This document shows positions 7,384-15,045 of a DNA stretch of 23,547 nt, piece after piece. The stretch lies in NCBI GenBank assembly GCA_046086305.1, contig JBJSXI010000043.1, positions 1 to 23,547 of the forward strand, written 5' to 3'. This DNA is from UBA668 sp046086305 (lineage in GTDB: Bacteria > Actinomycetota > Acidimicrobiia > Acidimicrobiales > Ilumatobacteraceae). Numbering within the stretch: position 1 is the first letter of the stretch; each line of letters opens with the position of its first letter. The notes beneath the pieces were generated by a model. It was not told where the DNA came from. It made no database searches and saw only the letters and a list, made by a program, of their open reading frames with translations. The position numbers and the translations under genes were made by a program.

Positions 7384-8912
7384 CCATCACCCGGGGTCGG
7401 TCGGGCGGACGCGCCGGACGTGCTGCCCTCCGAGCGAGCGGCGCCGGTGCGGCACCCGCGTTCATCACCCGGCGGATCCCGCCATACGAACTGCTGTCCG
7501 AGGAGGGGCTCGCGCTCGTCGAGTCGACGGCCGATCGCATCCTGGCCGAGGTGGGGATCGAGTTCCACGGCGACGCCGAGGCCCTCGCCCTGTTCCGCGA
7601 CGCAGGTGCCTCGGTCGATGGTGAGCGGGTCCGTTTCGATCCGGGTCATGTGCGTGCCCTGTGCAGCACTGCACCGCGCGAGTTCACCCAACTTGCCCGG
7701 AACCCACAGCACTCGGTGATCATCGGGGGCGACCACGTCGTGCTCGCCCCCGCCTACGGATCGCCCTTCGTGCGCGACCTCGCTGGTGGCCGGCGCTACG
7801 CCACCCTCGCCGACTTCGAGAACTTCGTCCGACTGACGGCCTCGAGCAGGTGGCTGCACCACTCGGGTGGCACCGTGTGCGAACCCACCGACGTGCCGGT
7901 GAACAAACGTCACCTCGACATGGTGTCGGCCCACCTGCGTCTCAGCGACAAGCCGTTCATGGGGTCGGTCACGGCCCCCGAACGGGCGGCCGACTCGATC
8001 GAGATGGCTCGCATCGTCTTCGGTGCCGACACCGTCGAGCGCGAGTGCGTCATCCGCGGCAATGTCAACGTCAACTCACCGCTCGTCTGGGACGCGACGA
8101 TGACGGGTGCGTTGAAGACCTACGCCCGCGCCAACCAGGCGCCGGTGGTCGTGCCGTTCATCCTCGGCGGCGCGATGGGTCCGGTCACCAACGCCGGCGC
8201 CGTCGCGCAGAGTCACGCCGAGACGATGGTGGGCATCGCCCTCGGCCAACTCGTCCGCCGGGGGTCACCCGCGATCTACGGCAACTTCCTGTCGACCCTT
8301 GCGCTGCGCACCGGCAGCCCCACCTTCGGCACACCCGAACCGGCCATCGGGTCACTGGTCGTCGGTCAGATGGCCCGCCGGGTCGGGCTCCCCCTGCGCT
8401 GCTCGGGTGCCTTCACCTCGTCGAAGGTGGCCGACGGACAGGCGATGGCCGAGTCGGCCGTGAGTTTCCAGGCCGCGCTGCTGTGCGGTGCGAACTTCAT
8501 CCTTCACAGCGCCGGGTGGCTCGAGGGCGGTCTGGCGATGGGCTACGAGAAGTTCGCCCTCGACCTCGACCTGTGCGGCGCCGCCCACACCTACCTCGAC
8601 GGGTTCTCCCTCGATGCCGATCAGTTCGCCCTCGACGCCTTCGCCGAGGTCGGACCGGGGAAGCACTTCTTCGGGTCGCAGCACACGCTGCGTCACTACG
8701 AGACGGCGTTCTACGACGCAGCGCTCAGCGACAACCAGAGCTTCGAGCAGTGGCGAGACGACGGTGAGACCCGCGCCGACGAGCGTGCGGCTCACCTCAT
8801 CGGACGCATGCTGCGCGAGTACGAGCCACCGCCCATCGATGCTGCGATCGATGAGGAGTTGCGCGAGTTCGTGACCCGCCGCAAGGCCGCAATGCCCGAC
8901 CAGTGGTACTGA
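7380..8912 (+). CDS. MttB-family (trimethylamine methyltransferase-like) protein without pyrrolysine
   Basis: 510 aa. It starts at ATG 7380, overlapping the ATPase stop by ATGA. The N terminus is an Arg/Gly/Ala-rich tail, then FITRRIPPYELLSEEGL, the usual opening of bacterial MttB homologues. Later segments LRTGSPTFGTPEPAIG and YLDGF fit the TIM-barrel core. Archaeal MttB moves a methyl group from trimethylamine to a corrinoid protein and uses amber-encoded pyrrolysine; here the frame has no amber codon, so pyrrolysine is absent. Non-pyrrolysine relatives such as MtgB demethylate glycine betaine and similar compounds. No corrinoid-binding protein or reactivase gene is visible in the window. 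The likely role is demethylation of a quaternary amine imported by the adjacent transporter, but substrate and methyl acceptor are unknown. Confidence 0.88.
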   Translation: MTITRGRSGGRAGRAALRASGAGAAPAFITRRIPPYELLSEEGLALVESTADRILAEVGIEFHGDAEALALFRDAGASVDGERVRFDPGHVRALCSTAPREFTQLARNPQHSVIIGGDHVVLAPAYGSPFVRDLAGGRRYATLADFENFVRLTASSRWLHHSGGTVCEPTDVPVNKRHLDMVSAHLRLSDKPFMGSVTAPERAADSIEMARIVFGADTVERECVIRGNVNVNSPLVWDATMTGALKTYARANQAPVVVPFILGGAMGPVTNAGAVAQSHAETMVGIALGQLVRRGSPAIYGNFLSTLALRTGSPTFGTPEPAIGSLVVGQMARRVGLPLRCSGAFTSSKVADGQAMAESAVSFQAALLCGANFILHSAGWLEGGLAMGYEKFALDLDLCGAAHTYLDGFSLDADQFALDAFAEVGPGKHFFGSQHTLRHYETAFYDAALSDNQSFEQWRDDGETRADERAAHLIGRMLREYEPPPIDAAIDEELREFVTRRKAAMPDQWY

Positions 8913-8913
8913 G

Positions 8914-9321
8914 ATGAGCGCCCACGGACAGTGCATGTGCGGTGCGGTCAGCTTCGAGGCCGGAGGGCGACTGCGCGATGTCGTCAACTGCCACTGCTAC
9001 CGGTGCCGCCGGTGGAGTGGCCACTATTGGGCCGCCACCTCGTGCGACGCGGACAAACTCGCCATCACCGACACGCAGGACGCACTGCGCTGGCACGCAC
9101 CCGCCGCAGGCGTCGAGTACGGCTTCTGTCAGCAGTGCGGCTCGTCGCTCTTCTGGCGGATCACCGAGCGACCGCAACTCGTCGCGATCAGCGCCGGCTG
9201 TCTCGATCAGCCCACGGGACTGCAGACCTCGGTGGTGGTGTGGAACGCCGAGCACGGCGACTACCACCCGCCGATCCCCCACCTCGTCGAGTACGACCAC
9301 GACCTCCCCCACGAGGACTGA
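8914..9321 (+). CDS. GFA-family zinc protein (S-hydroxymethyl-glutathione synthase-like)
   Basis: 135 aa. It starts at ATG 8914, one base after the methyltransferase stop. All seven cysteines typical of the GFA (CENP-V/GFA) fold are present: Cys7 and Cys9, the CxCxxC group Cys26-Cys28-Cys31, and Cys72-Cys75. In the family one zinc is structural and the other is held by the CxCxxC group. Founding members were described as helping formaldehyde condense with glutathione, although many relatives have unknown roles. Between two demethylase-type genes, a formaldehyde-related job is the simplest reading. Actinobacteria normally lack glutathione and use mycothiol, so the exact cofactor is open. Confidence 0.85.
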   Translation: MSAHGQCMCGAVSFEAGGRLRDVVNCHCYRCRRWSGHYWAATSCDADKLAITDTQDALRWHAPAAGVEYGFCQQCGSSLFWRITERPQLVAISAGCLDQPTGLQTSVVVWNAEHGDYHPPIPHLVEYDHDLPHED

Positions 9322-9324
9322 GCC

Positions 9325-11364
9325 ATGAGCGACGATCCGCTGCTGCAACCCTTCACCCTCAAGGGTCTCACCATGCGCAACCGCGTGATGAGCACCGCCC
9401 ACGAACCCGCGTACAGCGAGGACGGGATGCCCAAGGACAGGTACCGGGCGTACCACGTCGAGAAGGCCAAGGGCGGACTCGCGCTGACGATGACCGCCGG
9501 CAGTGCGATCGTCAGCCCCGACAGCCCACCGGCGTTCGGCAACCTCCACGCCTACGACGACGCCATCGTGCCGTGGATCAGGCAGATGACCGACGAACTG
9601 CACGAGCACGGCTGCGCGGCGATGATCCAGATCAGCCACCTCGGCCGGCGCACCGGCTGGGGGCAGGACGACTGGCTCCCCGTGATCGCGCCATCGCGTC
9701 TGCGTGAACCGGCCCACCGGACCCACCCGAAGGAAGCCGAACGCTGGGACATCGCCCGAATCGTCACCCAGTACGCCGATGCTGCCGAACGGATGAAGGC
9801 CGGCGGGATGGACGGGGTCGAGATCGAGGCGTACGGCCACCTGTTCGACCAGTTCCTCTCCCCGGCCACGAACCACCGCACCGACGAGTACGGGGGTTCG
9901 TTCGAGAATCGCCTCCGCTTCCCACTCGAGGTGCTACGCGCCGTGCGTGAACGGGTGGGGCACGACTGGATCGTCGGCGTGCGGATGGCGGTCGACGAAT
10001 CGCTGCCCATCGGCATCGACACACCCACCGGACTCGCCGTCCTCGAGCGCTACACCGCCGAAGGACTGATCGACTTCGTCAATGTGATCCGCGGACACAT
10101 CGAGACCGACGCTGCACTGAGCGACGTCATCCCGATCCAGGGAATGGCATCTGCTCCCCACCTCGACTTCACCGGCCGCGTACGCGCCGCCTCCGGGCTT
10201 GCCGTGTTCCACGCCGCGAAGGTCGACGACGTGGCGACCGCACGACACGCGATCCGTGAAGGGCGCGTGGACATGATCGGCATGACGCGGGCCCACATGG
10301 CCGACCCGCACCTCGTGCGCAAGATCACCCTCGGTCGCGAGGACACGATCCGACCGTGTGTCGGCGCCACCTACTGCCTCGACCGCATCTACATGGCGGG
10401 CCACGCCCTGTGCATCCACAACCCCTCCACCGGGCGCGAGCTGACGATGCCCCACGAGATCGAGCGTGCGTCCACCGCCCGCCGTGTCGTCGTCGTCGGC
10501 GCCGGACCCGCCGGCCTCGAGGCCGCACGGGTGGCAGGTGAGCGTGGTCACGCCGTCGTTGTCCTCGAGGCCATGCCGTGGGCGGGTGGTCAGCTGCGCC
10601 TCGCGACACGGAACCCTCGTCGGCGCGACCTGCTCGGGATCATCGACTGGCGAGTTGCCGAGGTCGAACGACTCGGCGGTGAGATCCGCTACGACACCTT
10701 CGCCGACGTCGACATCGTCCGCGCCGAGCAGCCCGATGTGGTGATCATCGCCACCGGTGGACTGGCCCAGAACCCGACCGTCGAATCCGGTGCCGAGCAC
10801 ATGTCGAACGCGTGGGACGTCATCGGTGGCGACATCACCCCACGCGGCAACGTGCTGCTGTTCGACGACGATGCGACGCATTCCGCGATGACCACGGCCG
10901 AGATGTTGGTGCGAGCGGGGGTGCAGCTCGAGATCGTCAGCCCCGAGCGCACGCTCGGTGTCGACGTCGGCGGTCTGAACCTCGTGCCGTACATGCGCGC
11001 CATCAACGAGTCCGATACGCGGGTGTCGCTCGGTCAGCGGGTCCACTCGATCACCAGGCGCGCCGATGGCCGCTTCGACGTGGCGATCGGCGGTGCCGAG
11101 TCGGCGGTGCGCCACATCAGGGTCGTCGATGCGGTGGTCGGCGATCACGGCATCGCGCCGAACGACGCGCTCTACCACGAGCTCGTCGGTTGGTCGTCGA
11201 ACCGCGGCGAGGTCGACCACGACGCGTTGGTCGCCGGCCAACCCCAGCGCATCACCCGCGACCCCGCCGGCGCCTTCCAGTTGTTCCGGATCGGCGATGC
11301 CGTCGAGGGGCGCAATGTGCATGCCGCCGTGTACGACGCCCTGCGGCTCTGCCGGACCCTCTGA
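9325..11364 (+). CDS. TMADH/OYE-family flavoprotein, probable N-demethylase (DgcA/StcD-like)
   Basis: 679 aa, ATG at 9325 with GAGGA 7 bases upstream and only 3 bases after the previous stop. Residues 1-340 form an old-yellow-enzyme FMN barrel. Residues 345-363 are the iron-sulfur segment, and residues from about 388 form a FAD/NAD-type Rossmann region with GAGPAG at 392-397. Layout and length match trimethylamine dehydrogenase, 2,4-dienoyl-CoA reductase and dimethylglycine or N-methylproline demethylases. The opening (STAHEPAYSEDGMP, residues 23-36) is most like the N-methyl amino-acid demethylases. Two oddities: Glu27 sits where TMADH has its flavin-linking Cys30, and the cluster motif reads Cys345, Ala348, Cys351, Cys363, so one of four ligands is missing. 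Expected products are a less-methylated amine plus formaldehyde or a folate-bound C1 unit. Confidence 0.87.
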   Translation: MSDDPLLQPFTLKGLTMRNRVMSTAHEPAYSEDGMPKDRYRAYHVEKAKGGLALTMTAGSAIVSPDSPPAFGNLHAYDDAIVPWIRQMTDELHEHGCAAMIQISHLGRRTGWGQDDWLPVIAPSRLREPAHRTHPKEAERWDIARIVTQYADAAERMKAGGMDGVEIEAYGHLFDQFLSPATNHRTDEYGGSFENRLRFPLEVLRAVRERVGHDWIVGVRMAVDESLPIGIDTPTGLAVLERYTAEGLIDFVNVIRGHIETDAALSDVIPIQGMASAPHLDFTGRVRAASGLAVFHAAKVDDVATARHAIREGRVDMIGMTRAHMADPHLVRKITLGREDTIRPCVGATYCLDRIYMAGHALCIHNPSTGRELTMPHEIERASTARRVVVVGAGPAGLEAARVAGERGHAVVVLEAMPWAGGQLRLATRNPRRRDLLGIIDWRVAEVERLGGEIRYDTFADVDIVRAEQPDVVIIATGGLAQNPTVESGAEHMSNAWDVIGGDITPRGNVLLFDDDATHSAMTTAEMLVRAGVQLEIVSPERTLGVDVGGLNLVPYMRAINESDTRVSLGQRVHSITRRADGRFDVAIGGAESAVRHIRVVDAVVGDHGIAPNDALYHELVGWSSNRGEVDHDALVAGQPQRITRDPAGAFQLFRIGDAVEGRNVHAAVYDALRLCRTL

Positions 11365-11382
11365 GCGCGTCCCGTATCGTGG

Positions 11383-11402
11383 GCCTGTTCCGACAGGCGG
11401 AA
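11383..11402. promoter_or_regulatory. Overlapping inverted repeats at the fhs promoter (operator candidate)
   Basis: Two perfect inverted repeats overlap. GCCTGT-TCCG-ACAGGC spans 11383-11398 and TTCCG-ACAGG-CGGAA spans 11388-11402. Both cover the candidate -35 box. No T-run follows, so a terminator for the upstream gene is less likely than an operator. Confidence 0.4.
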
Positions 11403-11417
11403 TAGGCGTACTACGAT
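11388..11417 (+). promoter_or_regulatory. Candidate promoter of the fhs-folD operon
   Basis: A good actinobacterial -10 box, TACGAT (11412-11417), lies in the 80-bp gap before fhs. A weak -35 candidate TTCCGA (11388-11393) is 18 bases upstream of it. The start site would be near 11424, giving a leader of about 20 nt with the ribosome site GAAAGGA five bases before the fhs ATG. Read-through from the upstream operon is also possible. Confidence 0.45.
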
Positions 11418-11444
11418 CGTCGGGTCTCCGCCGAAAGGATCACC

Positions 11445-13142
11445 ATGGCCTTCCCGTCCGATCTCGAGATCGCCCGTGGGGCGACCCTCGCCCCGCTGCA
11501 CGACATCGCCGCACAGATGGGCATCGGCCCCCACCTGCTCGAACAGCACGGCGACGATGTCGCCAAGATCCGCCTCGAGGCGATCGACGAGCTCGCAGAC
11601 CGGCCGGCCGGTAAGTACGTCGTCGTCACGGCGATCACCCCCACCCCGCTCGGCGAGGGCAAGACGACGACGCCCGTCGGCCTCGGCCAGGCGATGCGCC
11701 ACATCGGACGGCGGGCCGTCATCAGCCTGCGCCAGCCGAGTATGGGACCCACCTTCGGCATCAAGGGTGGCGCCGCAGGCGGCGGCTACAGCCAGGTCGT
11801 GCCGATGGAGCTGCTCAACCTGCACCTCACGGGCGACTTCCATGCCGTCACTGCGGCCCACAACCTGCTCTCGGCGATGGTCGACAACCACCTCCACCAG
11901 GGCAACGAGCTCGGCCTCGACCTCTACAACATCACCTGGCGGCGCGTCCTCGACGTGAACGACCGGTCGCTGCGCAACATCATCGTCGGCCTCGGCGGAA
12001 AGATGGACGGCGTCCCGCGGCAGACCGGATTCGACATCACTGCCGCCAGCGAGGTGATGGCGATCCTCGCCCTGTCGACCTCACTCGCCGATATGCGCGC
12101 CCGGCTCGGCCGCATCGTCGTCGGCTACGACCACTCCGGAAATCCGGTCACCGCCGAGCAGCTGAAGGCCGCCGGCTCGATGGCCGTCATCATGCGCGAG
12201 GCGCTCAAGCCGAACCTGCTCCAGACACTCGAGCAGACACCGGTGATCGTCCATGCCGGCCCGTTCGGCAACATCGCCCATGGCAACTCGTCGATCGTCG
12301 GCGACCTCATCGGCATCCGCAGTGGCGACTACCTGATCACCGAGGCCGGCTTCGGTGCCGACATGGGTGCCGAGCGGTTCTTCAACATCAAGTGCCGGAA
12401 CTCGGGGATGACCCCCGACGCCGCGGTGCTCGTGGCCACCGTGCGCGCCCTCAAGGCCCACAGCGGCAAGTTCCGCATCGTCCCCGGCAAGCCGCTGCCG
12501 GCCGACCTGCTCGCCGAGAACCCCGACGATGTGCGCGCCGGTGCGGCGAACCTCGTGAAGCAGATCGAGAACGTGAAGGTGCATGGCGTCTCACCGGTGG
12601 TCGCGATCAACGCCTTCCCCGGCGACTTCGCGAGCGAGCACCAGGCCATCCGCGAGATCGCCGAGAGAGTCGGCGCACGAGTCGCCGTGTGCACCCATTT
12701 CAGCGACGGTGGCCGCGGTGCGATCGATCTGGCGAACGCCGTCGTCGAGGCGTGCAACGAGCCCTCGAAGTTCACCTACTGCTACGAGGACTCGTTCACC
12801 CTGAAGGAGAAGATCGAGGCGGTGGCGACCAAGGTGTACGGCGCGGCGAAGGTCACCTACTCGGGACCGGCGAACAGCCAGCTCGAGCGGTACGAGAAGA
12901 ACGGCTTCGGCAACCTTCCCGTCTGCATCGCCAAGACCCACCTGTCGATCAGCGGTGACCCGACCCTGAAGGGTGCACCCACCGGTCACACGCTCAACGT
13001 GCGCGAGGTCCGCGCGAGCGTCGGTGCCGGATTCGTCTATCCGATCTGCGGCGACATGACCACGATGCCGGGTCTCGGTTCGGCACCTGCGGCGAGCATC
13101 ATCGACGTCGACGATGCCGGTCAGATCGTGGGCCTCTCGTGA
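11445..13142 (+). CDS. fhs: Formate-tetrahydrofolate ligase
   Basis: 565 aa, normal length for the family. ATG at 11445 has an ideal ribosome site, GAAAGGA, 5 bases upstream. The ATP-binding loop TPTPLGEGKTTT lies at residues 65-76, and the folate/formate region includes LRQPSMGPTFGIKGGAAGGG. The enzyme joins formate and THF using ATP to give 10-formyl-THF in the cytosol. In C1-oxidising heterotrophs it can run backwards, releasing formate and making ATP. Its place between demethylase genes and folD suggests the oxidative direction, which is inference. The gene overlaps folD by GTGA. A separate housekeeping copy elsewhere in the genome cannot be excluded. Confidence 0.97.
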   Translation: MAFPSDLEIARGATLAPLHDIAAQMGIGPHLLEQHGDDVAKIRLEAIDELADRPAGKYVVVTAITPTPLGEGKTTTPVGLGQAMRHIGRRAVISLRQPSMGPTFGIKGGAAGGGYSQVVPMELLNLHLTGDFHAVTAAHNLLSAMVDNHLHQGNELGLDLYNITWRRVLDVNDRSLRNIIVGLGGKMDGVPRQTGFDITAASEVMAILALSTSLADMRARLGRIVVGYDHSGNPVTAEQLKAAGSMAVIMREALKPNLLQTLEQTPVIVHAGPFGNIAHGNSSIVGDLIGIRSGDYLITEAGFGADMGAERFFNIKCRNSGMTPDAAVLVATVRALKAHSGKFRIVPGKPLPADLLAENPDDVRAGAANLVKQIENVKVHGVSPVVAINAFPGDFASEHQAIREIAERVGARVAVCTHFSDGGRGAIDLANAVVEACNEPSKFTYCYEDSFTLKEKIEAVATKVYGAAKVTYSGPANSQLERYEKNGFGNLPVCIAKTHLSISGDPTLKGAPTGHTLNVREVRASVGAGFVYPICGDMTTMPGLGSAPAASIIDVDDAGQIVGLS

Positions 13143-14041
13143 CGATCACACCGCTCGGCGAGTTCGAGCGGACCCCGGGCGGCGCCATCCTGATGGACGG
13201 CATCCGGCTGCGCGGCGAGATCATCGCTGCGCTGCGGGCACGGATCGATGCCGCCGGCTCGCCGCCGGTGTGTCTCGCGACCGTGCTCGTCGGCGACGAC
13301 AAGCCGAGCCACCTGTACGTCGCGAGCAAGCGCAAACTTGCCGGCGACGCAGGGATGACGTCACGGCACGTCGAGTTGCCCCAGTCGGCGACCCAGGCCC
13401 AGGTCGAGGATGCCGTTGCGGCGCTCGCAGCCGATCCGACGGTCCACGGGATCCTCTGCCAACTCCCGCTGCCCGACGGACTCGACCCCGAGCCCGTCCT
13501 CGCGCTGATCCCTCCGGAGAAGGACGTCGACGGCCTGACGGAGCGGTCGATGGGACGGCTCGTACGCGGACTCCCGGGTCACGTCGGCTGCACACCGCTC
13601 GGTGTGATGCGTCTGCTCGAGCGCTACGGGGTCCCCACCCGGGGTGCACGGGCGACCGTGATCGGCCGCTCCACACTGACCGGTCTTCCCCAGGTGCTCC
13701 TCCTCGCCCGCAAGGGAGTCGACGCCACCGTGACCCTCGCGCACTCACGCACCTCGAGCGCCGACATGATCGATGTCTGTCGGCAATCGGACATCATCGT
13801 CGCCTGCGCGGGGCAGGCCCGCATGATCACTGCCGAGCACGTGAAGCCCGGCGCCGCGGTCGTCGACGTCGGCGTGTCGCGCACCGAGGCGGGCATCGTC
13901 GGTGACGTCGACTTCGACGCCGTGCAGGCGGTCGCAGGTGCGATCACCCCGATGCCGCGCGGTACCGGACCGATGACGATCGCGTCGCTGCTCGAGAACA
14001 CGCTCGACGCAGCGCGCATGCAGGGGGCGTTCCCGACGTGA
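13139..14041 (+). CDS. folD: Methylene-THF dehydrogenase / methenyl-THF cyclohydrolase
   Basis: 300 aa with a GTG start at 13139 that overlaps the fhs stop (GTGA). The catalytic Tyr60-xxx-Lys64 pair is in the segment HLYVASKRK. QLPLP and KDVDG motifs follow, then the dinucleotide loop IGRSTLTGLP. It interconverts 5,10-methylene-THF and 10-formyl-THF with NAD(P), linking C1 units from the GcvT-type demethylases to Fhs. Two family motifs are altered: the usual PGGVGPMT reads PRGTGPMT near the C terminus, and GRSxxVGxP reads GRSTLTGLP. The key catalytic Lys and Asp remain, so activity is expected, perhaps as a specialised catabolic paralogue. Confidence 0.94.
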   Translation: MTITPLGEFERTPGGAILMDGIRLRGEIIAALRARIDAAGSPPVCLATVLVGDDKPSHLYVASKRKLAGDAGMTSRHVELPQSATQAQVEDAVAALAADPTVHGILCQLPLPDGLDPEPVLALIPPEKDVDGLTERSMGRLVRGLPGHVGCTPLGVMRLLERYGVPTRGARATVIGRSTLTGLPQVLLLARKGVDATVTLAHSRTSSADMIDVCRQSDIIVACAGQARMITAEHVKPGAAVVDVGVSRTEAGIVGDVDFDAVQAVAGAITPMPRGTGPMTIASLLENTLDAARMQGAFPT

Positions 14042-15045
14042 CCGACGTCGTGCTGTCGCTCGAGGAGGTCGAGGCCCTCGCCCACCGCCTCCTGCGACGC
14101 GCCGGGGCCTCCGAACTGCAGGCGACACCCACCGCGCGCAGCATCCGCGACGCCGAGGCCGACGGCATCCGCACGGTCGGACTCGCCTACCTGCCCGCCT
14201 ATCTCGAACACGTCCGGATCGGCAAGGTCGTCGGCACGGCGGTTCCCGTCGTCACGACGCCCCGACCGGCGACCGTGGTCGTCGACGCCGGCAACGGGTT
14301 CTGCCATCCGGCCTTCCTCGCCGGTGAGGCACCACTCGTCGAGGCAGCGCGCGCCGGTGGCATCGCGACGATGGCCCTCGTCCACTCGTATTCGGCCGGG
14401 GTCGTCGGGTGGTTCGTCGAACGACTCGCCGACGCCGGGCTCGTGGCGATGATGTTCGCCAACACCTCGGCGCTCCTCGCTCCCTATGGCGGCCGTCGTG
14501 CGTTCTTCGGCACCAACCCGATGGCGTGGGCTGCACCGCGGCGTCACGGCAGCCCGGTCGTGGCGGATCTGTCCGCCTCGGCCGTGGCGTGGGTCACCGT
14601 CGATGCTGCGGCCCGGGCCGGCACGAGCATCCCGCTCGGCTGGGCCATCGACGCCGACGGTGAACCGACCACCGATCCCCAGCGCGCCCTCGGTGGAGCG
14701 ATGTCTCCCGCAGGCGGCCACAAGGGCTCGGCCTGGGCCCTGCTCGTCGAGGTACTCGCCGGCGGTCTGGCCGGCCCGCACTTCTCGCACGAGGCGTCCA
14801 ACCTCGTCGGACCCGAAGGGGGCCCACCCGACGTCGGACAGATCGTCATCGCCCTCGACCCGGGCATCGTCCACCACGACGCCGTGCTCGATCGTCTCGA
14901 CTCCGAGTTCACCGCCCTCGCCGCCGAAGCAGGGGCCCGACTTCCCGGCACACGTCGACTCGATGCCCGCATCAGCGCGCAGCGAGACGGGGTGCGCGTC
15001 CCGACCGATCTGCTCACCACCCTCGAGAACGCCGCCGGCCCGTGA
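14038..15045 (+). CDS. Ldh2/MDH2-family oxidoreductase, divergent
   Basis: 335 aa with a GTG start at 14038 overlapping the folD stop (GTGA). FGTNPMAWAAPR (about residues 159-170) and GGHKGSAWAL (about 224-233) identify the type-2 malate/lactate dehydrogenase family. These are NAD(P)-dependent enzymes acting on 2-hydroxy or 2-keto acids, ureidoglycolate or cyclic imines. The usual ADxxGVxSHG motif near residue 45 reads DGIRTVG, so the conserved His is missing, and the usual NHFGAAG-type motif reads YSAGVVG. Either the substrate or the mechanism differs from characterised members. It sits between folD and an IclR regulator in one transcript. A role in the carbon skeleton left after demethylation is possible but not shown. 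Confidence 0.82.
   Translation: MTDVVLSLEEVEALAHRLLRRAGASELQATPTARSIRDAEADGIRTVGLAYLPAYLEHVRIGKVVGTAVPVVTTPRPATVVVDAGNGFCHPAFLAGEAPLVEAARAGGIATMALVHSYSAGVVGWFVERLADAGLVAMMFANTSALLAPYGGRRAFFGTNPMAWAAPRRHGSPVVADLSASAVAWVTVDAAARAGTSIPLGWAIDADGEPTTDPQRALGGAMSPAGGHKGSAWALLVEVLAGGLAGPHFSHEASNLVGPEGGPPDVGQIVIALDPGIVHHDAVLDRLDSEFTALAAEAGARLPGTRRLDARISAQRDGVRVPTDLLTTLENAAGP

Noticed and set aside
7380..8912. Possible pyrrolysine (amber) codon in the MttB homologue
   Set aside because: The frame is continuous from start to TGA with no in-frame TAG.
9934..11322. Minus-strand open frame opposite the TMADH-like gene
   Set aside because: Low-complexity Asp/Val/His/Gly composition and no family resemblance; a shadow of the plus-strand gene.
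11383..11398. Hairpin after the TMADH-like gene as an intrinsic terminator
   Set aside because: The stem is only 6 bp and no T-run follows. Overlap with the -35 region makes an operator reading better.
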